From: Bradyrhizobium sp. CB3481
Lineage (GTDB): Bacteria > Pseudomonadota > Alphaproteobacteria > Rhizobiales > Xanthobacteraceae
Assembly (NCBI RefSeq): GCF_029714305.1
Contig: NZ_CP121647.1
Span: forward strand, 7,460,501-7,524,500
Direction: 5' to 3'
Length of the DNA stretch: 64,000 nucleotides
The notes under the pieces were generated by a model that worked only from the letters and a program-made list of their open reading frames with translations, did no database searches and had not been told where the DNA came from. Positions 34,548 through 42,764 of the stretch are shown piece by piece. Every line of letters starts with the position of its first letter. Position 1 is the stretch's first letter. Position numbers and translations under genes: made by a program.

Positions 34548-35534
34548 ATGCCAGCGTGTACAGCGGATTTTACATCGCTTCGATTCTCGACACGCGCGAT
34601 TCCGGAGCGGATGCGCATCCCTATGTGGCGCGAGGAGTTTGGGCGATGCGTCGTCCATGTCGACATCGAGCCTTCATCGGCCGTTCCGTTTCACGTCGAA
34701 GCAACGCTGCAAGCACTTCCGGGTCTGCGCACGCTCGCATGGCAGGGTTCACCCATGCGCTTCAAGCGTTCAGATGCGAACACTGTTGACGGTGACGACT
34801 CGATTGGCTTCGTCATTTGCTCTCCCAGCAAGAGTCAGCTATCGCAGCGCGGCCAAGAGGTCGAGCTTCGCGCCGGCGATGCAATCGGACTTCTGCATTC
34901 GGAACCCGCGATTGTCACCTATGCAGAAGGACTGCAATTTGGTCTGTCCGTGCCGCGCGAGGCACTGACGCAGCGTGTGACGAATGTCGACAGCCTCACC
35001 ATGCGGCCGATTCCTCGCCGAGCCGAAGCGCTACGACTCCTCATGGCTTATCTGAAGTCAGCATTGAAGGAGGGCGCTCTGGCTGCCCCCAAGCTGCGTG
35101 ACGTGGTCGTGACGCACATCCATGATCTCGTGGCACTCGCAATGAGCGACTGCGCTCCTTTGGGCGAGAGCAGCGCGAGCGCTGTTGTGGCGGCGCGCCA
35201 CAGCGCCGCCCTCGACCACATCGTGGGTCATTTCCAGGACCCGGAGCTGAGCCTTGAGGTAGTCGCCCGTCGTCAGGGCATTTCTCCTCGTTACCTGCAG
35301 CACCTGATGACGTCATCCGGAACTTCGTTCACGGAATGCGTAAACGAGTTGCGGCTGCAACGGGCGTTCGCGTTACTGGTCGAGCCTCACAGCAGTGCGC
35401 AGCGAATTTCCGACATCGCGCTAGAGGTCGGCTTTTCCGATATTTCGCATTTCAACCGACTATTCCGGGCCCGCTTCGGCGTTTCCCCGCGTGGCGTGCG
35501 GAGCGCCGGAAGGTTGCTAGCTGAGTCCAAATGA
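34548..35534 (+). CDS. AraC-family transcriptional regulator
   Basis: This 328-aa protein has an N-terminal AraC-binding-like (cupin-type) domain (about residues 20-190, with RIPMWREEFGRCVVHVDIEP) and a C-terminal double helix-turn-helix (about 220-325; SLEVVARRQGISPRYLQHLM, then ISDIALEVGFSDISHFNRLF). The start ATG 34548 has GGGAG five bases upstream. It most resembles the FeaR/OruR-like AraC group that senses small organic molecules. No obvious target is adjacent: a 554-bp gene-free region lies upstream and a convergent gene downstream. Confidence 0.88.
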   Translation: MPACTADFTSLRFSTRAIPERMRIPMWREEFGRCVVHVDIEPSSAVPFHVEATLQALPGLRTLAWQGSPMRFKRSDANTVDGDDSIGFVICSPSKSQLSQRGQEVELRAGDAIGLLHSEPAIVTYAEGLQFGLSVPREALTQRVTNVDSLTMRPIPRRAEALRLLMAYLKSALKEGALAAPKLRDVVVTHIHDLVALAMSDCAPLGESSASAVVAARHSAALDHIVGHFQDPELSLEVVARRQGISPRYLQHLMTSSGTSFTECVNELRLQRAFALLVEPHSSAQRISDIALEVGFSDISHFNRLFRARFGVSPRGVRSAGRLLAESK

Positions 35535-35584
35535 CTCGTTCCGTGAAATGGGACCCGCCGCGCTCCTTTGCCTGCCGTGCCCTG

Positions 35585-36472
35585 TCAGCCAGACGGTGCG
35601 GGCACATACCCTGCGGCCGTCGCCCGCGCGCGAATCTCGGCGATCTTACGCTTGAGCGCCGCTTGCCGCGGGTCGGGCACGGCGGCGGCGCGTGCCTCAG
35701 CCACCGCGCCGGCGAGGTCTGACAGGGGCAGCACGCCGTCGAAGGTCGGCTTGGCGAGCCCGTCGATGATCGCATTCCAGTCCGCCATGCCTTGCCGGTA
35801 GACGTCGCCATATCCCACGATCATGGTCGCGGTGTGAATGATTGCCGGCGCTGCCTGGGGCTGCTTGGTCAGGGCGCGATCGATCATGTGCAGCCAGCGC
35901 TCGACCCAGACCCGCTCCCTGGCGTAGCGCACCGAGAGCAGCCGCCACCGCCGGAACCCGGCCTCGATCTTGAGGCGGCGAATGCCGAAGCGGCTTTTCG
36001 TACTGAAACGGATCGAGACGCGCATGCGGCGCGTCCAGCCCACCCAGTCGAGCGCATCGAGAATGTACTCGGCGATCACGGCCGGCAGTGCGCCGATCAG
36101 CTCGTCGAGGCTAAATTTCCTGACATCGACGGATCTGGAAGGCGCACCGGCCCCACTCGCCAGCTCGGCGAGTTTGAGCTGGGCGATGCGGATCGGGTCC
36201 TCATAGCTCATGCGCACCGCCATCAGGCGGGCAATGTCGGCCAACATCTGATCGTCGATGCCCTGCTTGCCGACGAACCGCCGCAGGCGGTCGACATAGA
36301 GCCGGGCGTAGCCCGGCCCCTGATAGTCGATGAGCAGATGGATGGCGTCGCTTGCCAGCGCCATCACCGGCGCCGGCAACCCTTCGGGCAGGAACGGCGG
36401 TTCGTCGTCATCCTCGCCGATGAAATCGGCGAACAGGTAACGCAGCGACGATACTATACCGCGGTCTGCCAC
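35585..36472 (-). CDS. Stand-alone C-terminal domain of indolepyruvate oxidoreductase beta subunit (DUF6537-like)
   Basis: This 295-aa protein starts with GTG. From about residue 35 it matches the C-terminal region of long IorB-type proteins: IDYQGPGYARLYVDRLRRFV, LMAVRMSYEDPIRIAQLKLA and FGIRRLKIEAGFRRWRLLSV. The N-terminal pyruvate-ferredoxin oxidoreductase gamma domain, which would bind its partner and take part in catalysis, is missing, and the neighbour upstream is an unrelated gene on the same strand (17 bp away). Either this is a remnant of iorB kept in frame or a domain with its own role. No iorA gene is in the window. The family assignment comes from remembered motifs and needs checking. 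Confidence 0.6.
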   Translation of the reverse strand: MADRGIVSSLRYLFADFIGEDDDEPPFLPEGLPAPVMALASDAIHLLIDYQGPGYARLYVDRLRRFVGKQGIDDQMLADIARLMAVRMSYEDPIRIAQLKLAELASGAGAPSRSVDVRKFSLDELIGALPAVIAEYILDALDWVGWTRRMRVSIRFSTKSRFGIRRLKIEAGFRRWRLLSVRYARERVWVERWLHMIDRALTKQPQAAPAIIHTATMIVGYGDVYRQGMADWNAIIDGLAKPTFDGVLPLSDLAGAVAEARAAAVPDPRQAALKRKIAEIRARATAAGYVPAPSG

Positions 36473-36488
36473 CCCTTCGCTCCGGCTC

Positions 36489-37157
36489 CTACGCGGGCTT
36501 CGACTCGGCGGCGTTGGCCGCGATCACCTGGGCCAGCCGCTTTTCCGCCGCCTCGAGGTTCTGGAAGAGGCGCGCGCTGGCGAGACGAAGGAAATAGAAA
36601 CCGAAGGCGGGATTCTGCACGTAAAGCTCCTCGACCTTGGTGTAGCTGACGCTCAGGATCAGCCCGGCCTCGACACATTCCAGCGTCTGGGTTCGCGTGT
36701 TCGATGGCGACAGCATGCCGAGCTCGCCGACGATCGCGCCTACCGGCAGCACGATGCCTGACTCCACCAGCTTGAATTTGCCGCTGACGATATAGAGCAT
36801 GTCCTCGGCCTTCTCGTCCTTGTAGAACAGGATTTCGCCTGCCGCGTAATTGCGCTCGGTCATGAATGGCTTCAGCCATTCCATCGAGAGGTCGCTGTTG
36901 ACGGATTTCTTCACGTCACGCACCAGCTGCAGCATCTGGTGCAGGCGATAGGAGTTGACCGAAAACATGGCGAACTGCACCACCATGACCAGATAGTTGT
37001 GGGTTGGAATCGCCGTCACGAACAGAACGACGTTGGCGAGAATGCCGAACACCCGCAGCGGGATCATGGTCTTCATCGTGGTGGTCGCGATCACGAAGAT
37101 CGATGCGAACAGCGCGCCCGCGGTTCCTGCGTGTTGTGCCAGATGAGACGTGTCCAT
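36489..37157 (-). CDS. Membrane protein with cyclic nucleotide-binding domain
   Basis: This 222-aa protein has two N-terminal transmembrane helices (about 12-29 and 36-53; GALFASIFVIATTTM and IPLRVFGILANVVLFVTAIP) and a cyclic nucleotide-binding (Crp-type) beta-barrel (about 90-200). The phosphate-binding cassette VGELGMLSPSNTRTQTLE retains Glu and Arg. There is no DNA-binding domain, so it is not a Crp regulator. It may be a membrane-bound cAMP/cGMP receptor. It diverges from a cyclic-nucleotide-gated channel gene 317 bp away and precedes the IorB-domain gene by 17 bp. Start ATG 37157 is preferred over TTG 37166. Confidence 0.82.
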   Translation of the reverse strand: MDTSHLAQHAGTAGALFASIFVIATTTMKTMIPLRVFGILANVVLFVTAIPTHNYLVMVVQFAMFSVNSYRLHQMLQLVRDVKKSVNSDLSMEWLKPFMTERNYAAGEILFYKDEKAEDMLYIVSGKFKLVESGIVLPVGAIVGELGMLSPSNTRTQTLECVEAGLILSVSYTKVEELYVQNPAFGFYFLRLASARLFQNLEAAEKRLAQVIAANAAESKPA

Positions 37158-37474
37158 GGAGGCCAACCAAATTCTTCAGGGAGTGGAATTTTTTCGCGAT
37201 TCTGCAGCCGTGCCCGCTATGTAACGTCGGCCGGACCCTTTTGGTATACGAGGAAAGGCTGACGTTTTGTCGGGTTTCTCACTATTTCCGGGGAAAAATC
37301 GCCTCCCGAGCGCCGCCTCCATGGCCCAAACCGGCCCGCGCGATGGCGCGGCAGGCACAGGGCTGTCGTTGACGGGCCTCCCGCTGGCAGGCACTTTGCC
37401 GCCCATTGGTCGCCGCTGCGGCTCGACCGCCGTTTTAACATTTAAGCCTTGTTGTACCGTCAGGCCCCTCATCG
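37158..37474. other. Shared promoter region of two cyclic-nucleotide-binding genes
   Basis: 317 bp between divergent starts, without a supported ORF. AT-rich segments GGAATTTTTTCGCGATTC (37185-37202) and GCCGTTTTAACATTTAAGCC (37430-37449) are likely promoter parts for the left and right gene. Confidence 0.45.
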
Positions 37475-38587
37475 ATGTCCAAGCGGCTCATTCTCTCGGC
37501 ACTGACCCAGTTCACGGCCAGGGCGGCAGGCCGCAACATGAGCTCCGCGGCCTATGTCGCGGTTGCCGCCGGCGTCGCCGCGATGGCAGTGCTGACGTCC
37601 GGCCCGGCCTACGAGGCGGCGCATCATTGGATCGACGCGGTGCTATGGGCATGCCTTGCCTATTTCGTGTTCGAATGGCTGGTGCGGCTGCGGCACATGG
37701 CGCGGCAGGACCGGCTGTCGCTCTATCTGCTTTCCTCAAGCGGAGTGGTCGACGCGATCGGGGCCCTTGCCGTGCCGCTCGCGCTTGTCGCAGGCGTCGA
37801 GCCGAGGACGGCGTGGCTACTCAGCATCCTCTGGGTGCTGAAGGTGGTGCCGGGCATCCCCGGACTGCGACAACTGCGCCGCGTGCTGGTGCTGGAATCC
37901 GGGCCGCTGCTCAGCGTGCTCGTGATCTTCCTGATGGTGGTGTTCCTGGCTTCCGTTGCGGAGTATTTTTTGGAGCGCGACGTGCAGCCGGCTACCTTCG
38001 GCAGCGTGCCGTCGGCGCTGTGGTGGGCGGTGGTGACGCTGACCACGACCGGTTATGGCGACGTCGTGCCGATCACGCCGCTCGGCCGGATGGTCGCGGC
38101 GCTGGTCATGATCTCCGGCCTCGGCGTGTTCGGACTCTGGACCGGTATTCTGGCGACCGGCTTTGCCGCCGAGACCCGCCGCGACAATTTTTTGAAGACC
38201 TGGGAGACCGTCAGCAAGGTGCCGTTCTTTGCGACCCTGGGTCCGTCGGCGATCGCCGACGTCACCCACGTGCTGCGAACGATGGACCTGCCGGCGCGCA
38301 CCATGATCATCCGCAAGGGCCAGCAGGGCGACTGCATGTATTTCATCGCCGCCGGCGAAGCCGAGGTCGAACTGCCGGGCAAGAAGGTGGCGCTCGGCGA
38401 AGGCGCATTCTTCGGCGAGATGGCGCTGCTCGGCAACAGCGTGCGCGGCGCCAATGTCACGACCACCAAGGTGACGCGGCTGCTGGTGCTCGACCTCGTC
38501 GACTTTCGCCTCCTGATGGCGCGGCATCCCGATCTCGCCGAGACGATCGACGCCGAGGCGAAGCGGCGCGCGCAAGAGAACAAGTAA
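37475..38587 (+). CDS. Cyclic nucleotide-gated potassium channel (MloK1-like)
   Basis: This 370-aa protein has six transmembrane helices, the pore selectivity filter TTTGYGD at residues 190-196 and a C-terminal cyclic nucleotide-binding domain (about 245-365). The cassette GEGAFFGEMALLGNSVRGAN keeps the Glu and the phosphate-binding Arg. The S4-like helix (LRQLRRVLVLESG) has few basic residues, as in MloK1 of Mesorhizobium loti, so gating is by ligand rather than voltage. It would conduct K+ when cAMP or cGMP binds. It is divergent from a second membrane protein with the same ligand domain. Confidence 0.93.
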   Translation: MSKRLILSALTQFTARAAGRNMSSAAYVAVAAGVAAMAVLTSGPAYEAAHHWIDAVLWACLAYFVFEWLVRLRHMARQDRLSLYLLSSSGVVDAIGALAVPLALVAGVEPRTAWLLSILWVLKVVPGIPGLRQLRRVLVLESGPLLSVLVIFLMVVFLASVAEYFLERDVQPATFGSVPSALWWAVVTLTTTGYGDVVPITPLGRMVAALVMISGLGVFGLWTGILATGFAAETRRDNFLKTWETVSKVPFFATLGPSAIADVTHVLRTMDLPARTMIIRKGQQGDCMYFIAAGEAEVELPGKKVALGEGAFFGEMALLGNSVRGANVTTTKVTRLLVLDLVDFRLLMARHPDLAETIDAEAKRRAQENK

Positions 38588-38600
38588 CAAGAAAGGAAGC

Positions 38601-38720
38601 CGTCATTGCGAGGAGCGATGCGACGAAGCAATCCATCTATCGCCGGGCTGAGCTATCGATTGCTTCGCGGAGCCTGTCATCGGGCGCGCATTTCGCGCGA
38701 CCCGTTGGCTCGCAATGACG
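38601..38720. repeat. Palindromic repeat (CGTCATTGCGAGGAGCG family)
   Basis: CGTCATTGCGAGGAGCGATG at the left and GGCTCGCAATGACG at the right are the arms; GCGACGAAGCAATCCATC / GATTGCTTCGCGGAG pair inside. A related copy is at 17179-17260. Confidence 0.85.
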
Positions 38721-38741
38721 ACTGAAACCATGGAGAAAATA

Positions 38742-39518
38742 ATGCCCGATTCAGCGAGCGCGCCCATCCTCGAGATCAGCGGCGCGCGCGCCACCATCCG
38801 CCTCAACCGGCCACAGCACCTGAACCGGCTGCAGAGCGAGGACCTCGGCGAGCTCACAAGACTGTTCGACCGGATCGAGGCCGACCGCGCGATCCGCGTG
38901 TTGGTCCTGACCGGCACCGGCCGCGCCTTCAGCGCGGGCTATGATCTCAATTCGGTGGCGGACCGCGCTACCAGCGAGAAGGAGCAGCAGAGCGCAGGCT
39001 CGGCGTTCGAGGTCGTCGTCAATCGTCTGGAGGATCTCGGCGTGCCGACGATCTGTCGGCTCAATGGCGGCGTCTATGGCGGCTCGACCGACCTCGCGCT
39101 GGCCTGCGATTTCCGCATCGGCGTCGACAGCGCCGAGATGTTCATGCCAGCGGCCCGGCTCGGGCTGCACTATTACCCTGGTGGCATCAAGCGCTACGTC
39201 TCACGGCTCGGCGTGGACAACGCAAAGAAGCTGTTTCTGACCGCGCAAAAAATCACCGCGCCCGAAATGCTGCGGATCGGCTATCTCACCGCCATGGTGC
39301 CGGCCGAAGCACTGGACGAGGAAGTGGATCGCCTCGCCGAGATCCTCGCCGGCAACGCGCCGCTCGCGATGCGCGGCATGAAGCGCGCGATCAACGAATT
39401 CGCGCGCGGCGCGCTGGACGAGGAAGCCGCCGACCGCCGCCACCGCGAAAGCATGCGCAGCGCCGAGATCAAGGAAGGCATCAAGGCGTTTGCGGAAAAG
39501 CGTCCGCCGCGGTTTTAG
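38742..39518 (+). CDS. Crotonase-family protein lacking both classical hydratase glutamates
   Basis: This 258-aa crotonase has AFSAGYDLN (62-70) and GGVYGGSTDLALACDF (109-124) forming the oxyanion hole. At the two acid/base positions of enoyl-CoA hydratase it has Asp117 and Ala137/138, so plain hydration is doubtful. Isomerase, hydrolase or C-C lyase chemistry on an acyl-CoA is possible. The start ATG 38742 has GGAG upstream; ATG 38715 lies in the repeat. It is monocistronic, next to a channel gene, with no pathway partner adjacent. Confidence 0.85.
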   Translation: MPDSASAPILEISGARATIRLNRPQHLNRLQSEDLGELTRLFDRIEADRAIRVLVLTGTGRAFSAGYDLNSVADRATSEKEQQSAGSAFEVVVNRLEDLGVPTICRLNGGVYGGSTDLALACDFRIGVDSAEMFMPAARLGLHYYPGGIKRYVSRLGVDNAKKLFLTAQKITAPEMLRIGYLTAMVPAEALDEEVDRLAEILAGNAPLAMRGMKRAINEFARGALDEEAADRRHRESMRSAEIKEGIKAFAEKRPPRF

Positions 39519-39524
39519 GCGGCT

Positions 39525-39681
39525 GGGCACTCCCCGGATGCCGCGCAGCGCCAACAGCGCGTTCACGCGCGTCTTTGACGCGCTATGCCTTCGCGGCGTG
39601 GTGCGCTGCTAAGCCGGGGTCCATCACGTAGGTCCCGGCTCTGCGTCGCGTCATTTCATGCCGCGCCGCGCCCGGGACATG
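39525..39681. repeat. Palindromic repeat (GGTCCCGGCTCTGCG family)
   Basis: CTCCCCGGATGCCGCGCAGC and GCGCCCGGGACATG are the outer parts; AGCCGGGGTCCATCACGTAG / GTCCCGGCTCTGCG lie inside. Related to 42651-42763 and 45400-45519. The remaining 140 bp up to 39824 contain the promoter of the small secreted protein. Confidence 0.8.
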
Positions 39682-39824
39682 ATATTTTGCTGGATTCTCA
39701 TCGCCGCGAAACAATTCTGAAACACGATTCTCCCCTTCCCGCTTGAACGCGATTTGCCGCACGGCCGACTGATGGGCAGGGACGCAACAATGGCCTCGTG
39801 CCTCGTAACTGGAGAATTTTAACG

Positions 39825-40070
39825 ATGTTTCGCAAGATCGCCCTCGGACTGATCGCCGCCACCACTCTCACCTTCGCCGCCGCTGCGCCCGCTTCCGCCG
39901 GTGGATTTCACCATCATCACTGGGGCCATCATTGGGGCTGGGGTCCCACCATCGGCGTCGGCTTCGGCGGCGTCTATGTCGACACCGCCGTGAACGGCTG
40001 CCTGCAGCAGCGCTGGGTCGAAACCCGCCGCGGCATGCGCCTGCGCACCGTGAACGTCTGCGCCTACTGA
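39825..40070 (+). CDS. Small His-rich secreted protein (81 aa)
   Basis: ATG 39825 (GGAG at 39811-39814) gives a signal peptide MFRKIALGLIAATTLTFAAA with an ASA cleavage site, leaving about 55 residues. The mature N-terminus is GGFHHHHWGHHWGWGP, with seven histidines in the first 11 positions, followed by VGFGGVYVDTAVNGCLQQRW and a second Cys near the end (VNVCAY), so one disulphide is possible. The His cluster could bind Cu, Zn or Ni in the periplasm. Such GG-H-rich exported peptides are frequent in bradyrhizobia and have no assigned function. A strong terminator follows 15 bp after the stop. Confidence 0.8.
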   Translation: MFRKIALGLIAATTLTFAAAAPASAGGFHHHHWGHHWGWGPTIGVGFGGVYVDTAVNGCLQQRWVETRRGMRLRTVNVCAY

Positions 40071-40085
40071 TTGAACATCTCCAGG

Positions 40086-40118
40086 AATCCCGGTCGCGAT
40101 CCGCGGCCGGGATTTTTC
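40086..40118 (+). terminator. Rho-independent terminator after the His-rich protein gene
   Basis: AATCCCGGTCGC (40086-40097) pairs with GCGGCCGGGATT (40103-40114) in a 12-bp stem with one G-T pair, followed by T residues. Confidence 0.9.
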
Positions 40119-40307
40119 CGGCTGGAGCCACGCGCTTCCGACCGATTTGACCATCGCCTGCGCCGGACATATGGTGGCGCATGCGGTGCAAGCCGCTCCC
40201 GGGCCCGCGGGAAGGGTTGAACCCACTTGCAGCTTTCGAGCGACATCTAGAGCCTTTGTGCAGCCGGTATTGCGGGCCTTCGGCGATGTCACGCACGGAG
40301 GTATCTG

Positions 40308-41939
40308 ATGGACCGGTCGCCCGATCGACTGAATCTCGATCATCTGAAGAAGCAAGCCAAGGACCTGATCCGCCTTCATCGAAGCCGCGACGCGGCGGCG
40401 ATGGCGCGGTTTCGCGCCGCACTGCCCGCTGCTGCCGGGCACAGCGATGAGGCCATTTCCTCGCTGCAGCTTCGCCTGCACGACGCGCAATCCTGCATCG
40501 CGCGCGAACACGGGTTTGCATCGTGGTCCGATTTGAAGCGCTATGTCGAAGTCCAGATGGCGCTGCGCGGTGAGCGCGCGTCGCGCGTGCTGCACTGGGC
40601 GCAGCTGCTTTATTCCGGCGATGTCAGCGGCACGGTCAACCGTGCCAATCCGCGCGTTGCCCTGCGGATGCTGGCCGATGATCCCGCGCTTGCTGCTGAC
40701 GATCCTTATCTGGCCTGCGCCATCGGCGACGAAGGCGTGCTGCGGCAGACGAGCGAGGCCGATCCATCGTGGGTCAACCGGCCGGGCGGTCCGCTACAAT
40801 TGCCGCCGCTGTTTGCGGTAGCGCATTCGGGCCTGCTGCGCATGCAGGAATTTCGCGAGCGTCTACATCGCTGCGCGGAGCGCCTGATCGCCGCCGGCGC
40901 CAACGTCAACCAGCACATTTTCAGCCGCTGGGCGCCGGCATCGCTCGAGAAGCCAGACCTGCGCTATCCGCTCTCGACGCTCTATGGGGCGGCCGGCAGC
41001 AATCACGATGCCACTCTGACCAAGCTTTTGCTTGAAGCCGGCGCCAACCCGAACGACGGCGAGTCGCTCTACCACTCACTGGAGAATCCGGCATGCACCC
41101 GCCTGCTGCTCGAGCATGGCGCGCGCATCTCCGAGAGCAATGCGATCTACCGCGCGATGGACCTCGACGACGACAGCGCGCTACAATTGTTGCTGCAACA
41201 CGGCGGCGATCCGAACGAGCCGGCGCGGAATGCCCCGTTGACCGACTGGGGCTCACCGCTGGCATGGGCCATTTACCGGCGGCACCCTCGTCATGCCAGC
41301 GCGCTCCTGGAGGCCGGGGCCGACGCGTCGCGGCCAACGGCGGACGGTGTGAGCCCATATCGGCTGGCACTGCAATTCGGGCTCTCTGACGTCGCGGCCC
41401 TGCTGCGGGCGCAAACCAACCCGCCTGATATTTCCGACGAGGAGCGATTCGTTGCCGCCTGCGCACGCGGCGACGAAGCCGAGGCGCGCGCGATTCGAGC
41501 CCGGCGGCCCGATTTGCCGGCGTCGCTGTCAGCGAAGCAATTGCGCCTGTTGCCCGACATGGCCGCCGCCGGCGCCGATGACGTCGTCAGGCTGATGGTC
41601 AGCCTCGGCTGGCCGATCGCCGTGCGCGGCGGCGACTGGGATGCGTCGGCGCTCAACCACGCGGTGTTCCGCGGCGACGCCGGCCTGACTCGCTTCCTGC
41701 TCGAACACGGTGCTGATTGGCGCGAAAAGCACGGCTACGGCGACAACGCCTGCGGCTCGCTGGCATGGGCCTCATGCAACGAACCGGTCGAAGGCGGCGA
41801 CTGGGTCGGCTGCGCGCGCACCCTGCGCGATCACGGCATGCCCGGCGCCACGATTATTCCTGGTGATTCCGACCATGTGATGGTCGCCGGAAAAAAGAAG
41901 CGGTTTTCGGATGAAGTTACCGAGGAATTGCTGGGTTAG
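40308..41939 (+). CDS. Ankyrin-repeat protein
   Basis: This 543-aa protein has a strong ribosome site (GGAGG at 40297-40301). Residues 1-80 are a helical cap common to this group (LDHLKKQAKDLIRLHRSRDA, REHGFASWSDLKRYVE). From about 120 on, several ankyrin repeats can be read: ERLIAAGANVNQH, TKLLLEAGANPND, TRLLLEHGARIS, LQLLLQHGGDPNE, SALLEAGADASRP and TRFLLEHGADW. No signal peptide or membrane helix, so it is probably a cytoplasmic protein-protein interaction scaffold. The partner is unknown. The stop overlaps the stop of the convergent nitroreductase gene by four bases. Confidence 0.9.
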   Translation: MDRSPDRLNLDHLKKQAKDLIRLHRSRDAAAMARFRAALPAAAGHSDEAISSLQLRLHDAQSCIAREHGFASWSDLKRYVEVQMALRGERASRVLHWAQLLYSGDVSGTVNRANPRVALRMLADDPALAADDPYLACAIGDEGVLRQTSEADPSWVNRPGGPLQLPPLFAVAHSGLLRMQEFRERLHRCAERLIAAGANVNQHIFSRWAPASLEKPDLRYPLSTLYGAAGSNHDATLTKLLLEAGANPNDGESLYHSLENPACTRLLLEHGARISESNAIYRAMDLDDDSALQLLLQHGGDPNEPARNAPLTDWGSPLAWAIYRRHPRHASALLEAGADASRPTADGVSPYRLALQFGLSDVAALLRAQTNPPDISDEERFVAACARGDEAEARAIRARRPDLPASLSAKQLRLLPDMAAAGADDVVRLMVSLGWPIAVRGGDWDASALNHAVFRGDAGLTRFLLEHGADWREKHGYGDNACGSLAWASCNEPVEGGDWVGCARTLRDHGMPGATIIPGDSDHVMVAGKKKRFSDEVTEELLG

Positions 41940-42634
41940 TCGACGAACGTCACGGTATCGGCGACGCTCGCCCGCGAGGTGCGATAGCTGTTGACCTTGT
42001 GGGCGTGGTCGGCATAGCCGAACGAGATTCCACAGACCACGCGGCGATCATCGGCGAGCTTGAAGTGGCGCCGGATCAGCCCGGAGTGCCGCGCCAGCGC
42101 GGCCTGCGGAATGGTGCCGAGACCGAGCGCCTGCGCCGCCAGCATGAAGTTGGCGACATAGGCGCCGCAATCGACGGCGCCATAAATGCCGAGCGGCTCG
42201 TCGGTGTGGATGATGGCGACGTGCGGCGCGCCGAAGAAATTGTAGTTCTCAAGCGCCTGCTTGGCGTAGGCCGCCTTGTCACCACGCGCGATGCCCAGCG
42301 TGTTGTAAAGCTGGAAACCGCTCTCGCGGCGGCGTTCCAGATAGACACCGAGATATTCGCGCGGCGGCGCAAAATCGTGGTTGTCCTTGGCACCGGAAGC
42401 CGCCTCGGCATAGATCGCCTTGCGGAAGGTCTCCTTCGCCTCACCGCTCGCGATCAGGACCTGCCAGGGCTGGCTGTTGCACCATGACGCCGTGCGCTGA
42501 GCCACCTTCAGAACATGCTCGATGGTCTCGCGCGGCACTTCGCGGGGCAGGAACGCGCGCACGGAATAGCGCTCGTCGAGGAGCTCTTCGAGCACGCCGA
42601 TGCGGTCTCTTTGTTCGGTTGCAGAAACATCCAT
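41936..42634 (-). CDS. Nitroreductase family FMN oxidoreductase
   Basis: This 232-aa protein starts at ATG 42634 (MDVSATEQRDRIGVLEELLD); the longer open frame upstream is repeat sequence. It has the nitroreductase pattern: RYSVRAFLPREVPRETIEHV, the FMN-binding RTASWCNSQPWQVLI and a C-terminal RRVVCGISFGYADH. It probably uses FMN and NAD(P)H to reduce nitro groups, quinones or enones. Monocistronic, downstream of a repeat that separates it from the acyl-CoA dehydrogenase gene on the same strand. Confidence 0.9.
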   Translation of the reverse strand: MDVSATEQRDRIGVLEELLDERYSVRAFLPREVPRETIEHVLKVAQRTASWCNSQPWQVLIASGEAKETFRKAIYAEAASGAKDNHDFAPPREYLGVYLERRRESGFQLYNTLGIARGDKAAYAKQALENYNFFGAPHVAIIHTDEPLGIYGAVDCGAYVANFMLAAQALGLGTIPQAALARHSGLIRRHFKLADDRRVVCGISFGYADHAHKVNSYRTSRASVADTVTFVD

Positions 42635-42650
42635 GGCCTGACTCGCTTTC

Positions 42651-42763
42651 GTGCCCCGGACGCGATGCGGCACGAAGTGACGCTTCGCAGAGCCGGGGCC
42701 CATCACACTAGGTCCCGGCTCTGCGGCGCAGCGTTTCACGCTGCACCGCGTCCGGGACACGAG
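42651..42763. repeat. Palindromic repeat (GGTCCCGGCTCTGCG family)
   Basis: GTGCCCCGGACGCGATGCGG at the left pairs with CGCGTCCGGGACAC at the right; inner arms AGAGCCGGGGCCCATC and GGTCCCGGCTCT. It separates the nitroreductase and acyl-CoA dehydrogenase genes. Confidence 0.88.
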
Positions 42764-42764
42764 A

